Both the position numbers and the translations under genes were made by a program. Below are positions 63,669-64,000 of a stretch of DNA of 64,000 nucleotides, one piece after another. Source of the DNA: Ignavibacteriales bacterium (lineage in GTDB: Bacteria; Bacteroidota; Ignavibacteria; Ignavibacteriales; Ignavibacteriaceae); NCBI GenBank assembly GCA_016709155.1, contig JADJEI010000001.1, positions 930,001-994,000 on the forward strand, given 5' to 3'. Positions within the stretch are counted from its first letter, which is position 1. Each line of letters starts with the position of its first letter. The notes below the pieces were generated by a model. It made no database searches and was not told the origin of the DNA. It saw only the letters and a list, made by a program, of their open reading frames with translations.

Positions 63669-63691
63669 AACAGATTAGTAATCTGTTCTAC
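63665..63691. repeat. palindrome with CAGATTA-G-TAATCTG core, copy 2
   Basis: A perfect 13-1-13 palindrome overlapping the stop codon of the MOSC gene and lying 17 bp before the moeA ATG. The core is identical to the palindrome at 60682-60708. It could be a hairpin repeat or a regulator site. Confidence 0.55.
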
Positions 63692-63708
63692 AATAATTTG
63701 GAGCATCT

Positions 63709-64000
63709 ATGTATACATATAACGAAGCGCTCGAAATAATTAAAAATGAAATTGTGATATTAACTTTGCACACAGAAGAAGTTTATCTTCTTGATTCTGT
63801 AAATCGAATTTTGGCTGAAGATATAATATCCGATGTTGATCTTCCGCCGTTCGATAACTCTGCAATGGATGGATACGCAATAAAATTTAGTGAAAGAAAT
63901 AAGTGGAATATCATCGGTGAAATTTCAGCAGGGAATTATTCTTCAATCAATCTTTCTGAAACTGATACTGTTTTAATCACAACTGGAAGCAAAATTCCAA
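63709..64000 (+). CDS. moeA: molybdopterin molybdenumtransferase, cut by window end
   Basis: An ATG at 63709 with TTGGAG 5 nt upstream. The first 97 residues read MYTYNEALEIIKNEI, then LPPFDNSAMDGYAI (the MoeA substrate-loop signature) and ISAGNYSSINLSETDTVLITTGSKIP (the beginning of the GTG..P motif). MoeA inserts molybdate into adenylated molybdopterin. The rest lies beyond the window. Confidence 0.93.
   Translation, partial: MYTYNEALEIIKNEIVILTLHTEEVYLLDSVNRILAEDIISDVDLPPFDNSAMDGYAIKFSERNKWNIIGEISAGNYSSINLSETDTVLITTGSKIP

Overview
The window is AT-rich bacterial DNA that most resembles the Ignavibacteria (Ignavibacteriota/Chlorobi side of the Bacteroidota group). Two secreted proteins carry a C-terminal Por-secretion (type IX) sorting domain of the NFPNPFNP type. 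There are LptF/LptG-type permeases, a DUF5723-like outer-membrane protein, many TPR lipoproteins, and c-type cytochrome and nitrate-respiration genes of the kind known from Ignavibacterium/Melioribacter relatives. The assignment rests on gene families, not on a marker gene.

Left part (1 to about 11.6 kb): an accessory region that looks like an integrated mobile element. It holds a 5'-truncated serine protease/TPR gene, a HEPN (AbiU2-like) gene, unknown membrane proteins, a broken phage-type replication-initiation gene, and a 607-residue archaeo-eukaryotic-type primase fused to a DnaB-like helicase. These are followed by three tiny overlapping genes, a bacterial SET-domain protein, a T9SS-exported protein and an excisionase-like protein. 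The region ends at 11626-11686 in a tRNA-Arg(CCG) gene that lacks its 3' end, the signature of an integration or deletion end point. Several long hairpins followed by T runs and a 54-bp structured repeat lie between the genes.

12.8-24.1 kb: the most striking locus, a six-gene, tightly overlapping minus-strand operon. In transcription order it encodes a di-heme cytochrome-b-like membrane protein, an anchored TPR protein, a membrane-anchored 2x[4Fe-4S]/FAD/NAD(P) oxidoreductase, a 20-CXXCH secreted cytochrome, a giant secreted cytochrome of about 1700 residues with about 70 CXXCH motifs, and a beta-barrel outer-membrane protein. The arrangement reads as an inner-membrane-to-outside electron conduit (porin-cytochrome type).

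24-42 kb: ordinary chromosome, with dapF, an alpha/beta-hydrolase with a sorting domain, an F420/NADP-type reductase, a frameshifted conserved hypothetical gene, tmRNA (ssrA), cobalamin adenosyltransferase, ygfZ/gcvT-like, an M20 peptidase, lptF/lptG, outer-membrane and lipoprotein genes, DUF3467 and TPR proteins.

42-64 kb: a nitrogen-oxide respiration island. An Rrf2 regulator with a perfect palindromic operator, a quinol NO reductase, two cupins, a DUF6448 protein, NDH-2, a ferredoxin, a methyltransferase and a haem-copper-oxidase-like membrane protein run leftward. A diheme cytochrome c, narGHJI and narK run rightward, followed by DoxX, hemerythrin and carboxymuconolactone-decarboxylase proteins, a ChrA half-transporter, and the molybdenum-cofactor genes moaA, moaC, MOSC and moeA (cut by the window end) needed by NarG. 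narG carries two frameshifts, an in-frame stop and a repeat inserted at its 3' end.

A caution for the whole window: about 25 reading-frame breaks occur, mostly one-base losses in homopolymers, in genes of every class. This pattern suggests uncorrected sequencing error more than decay, so 'pseudogene' labels here mean 'reading frame broken in this sequence'.
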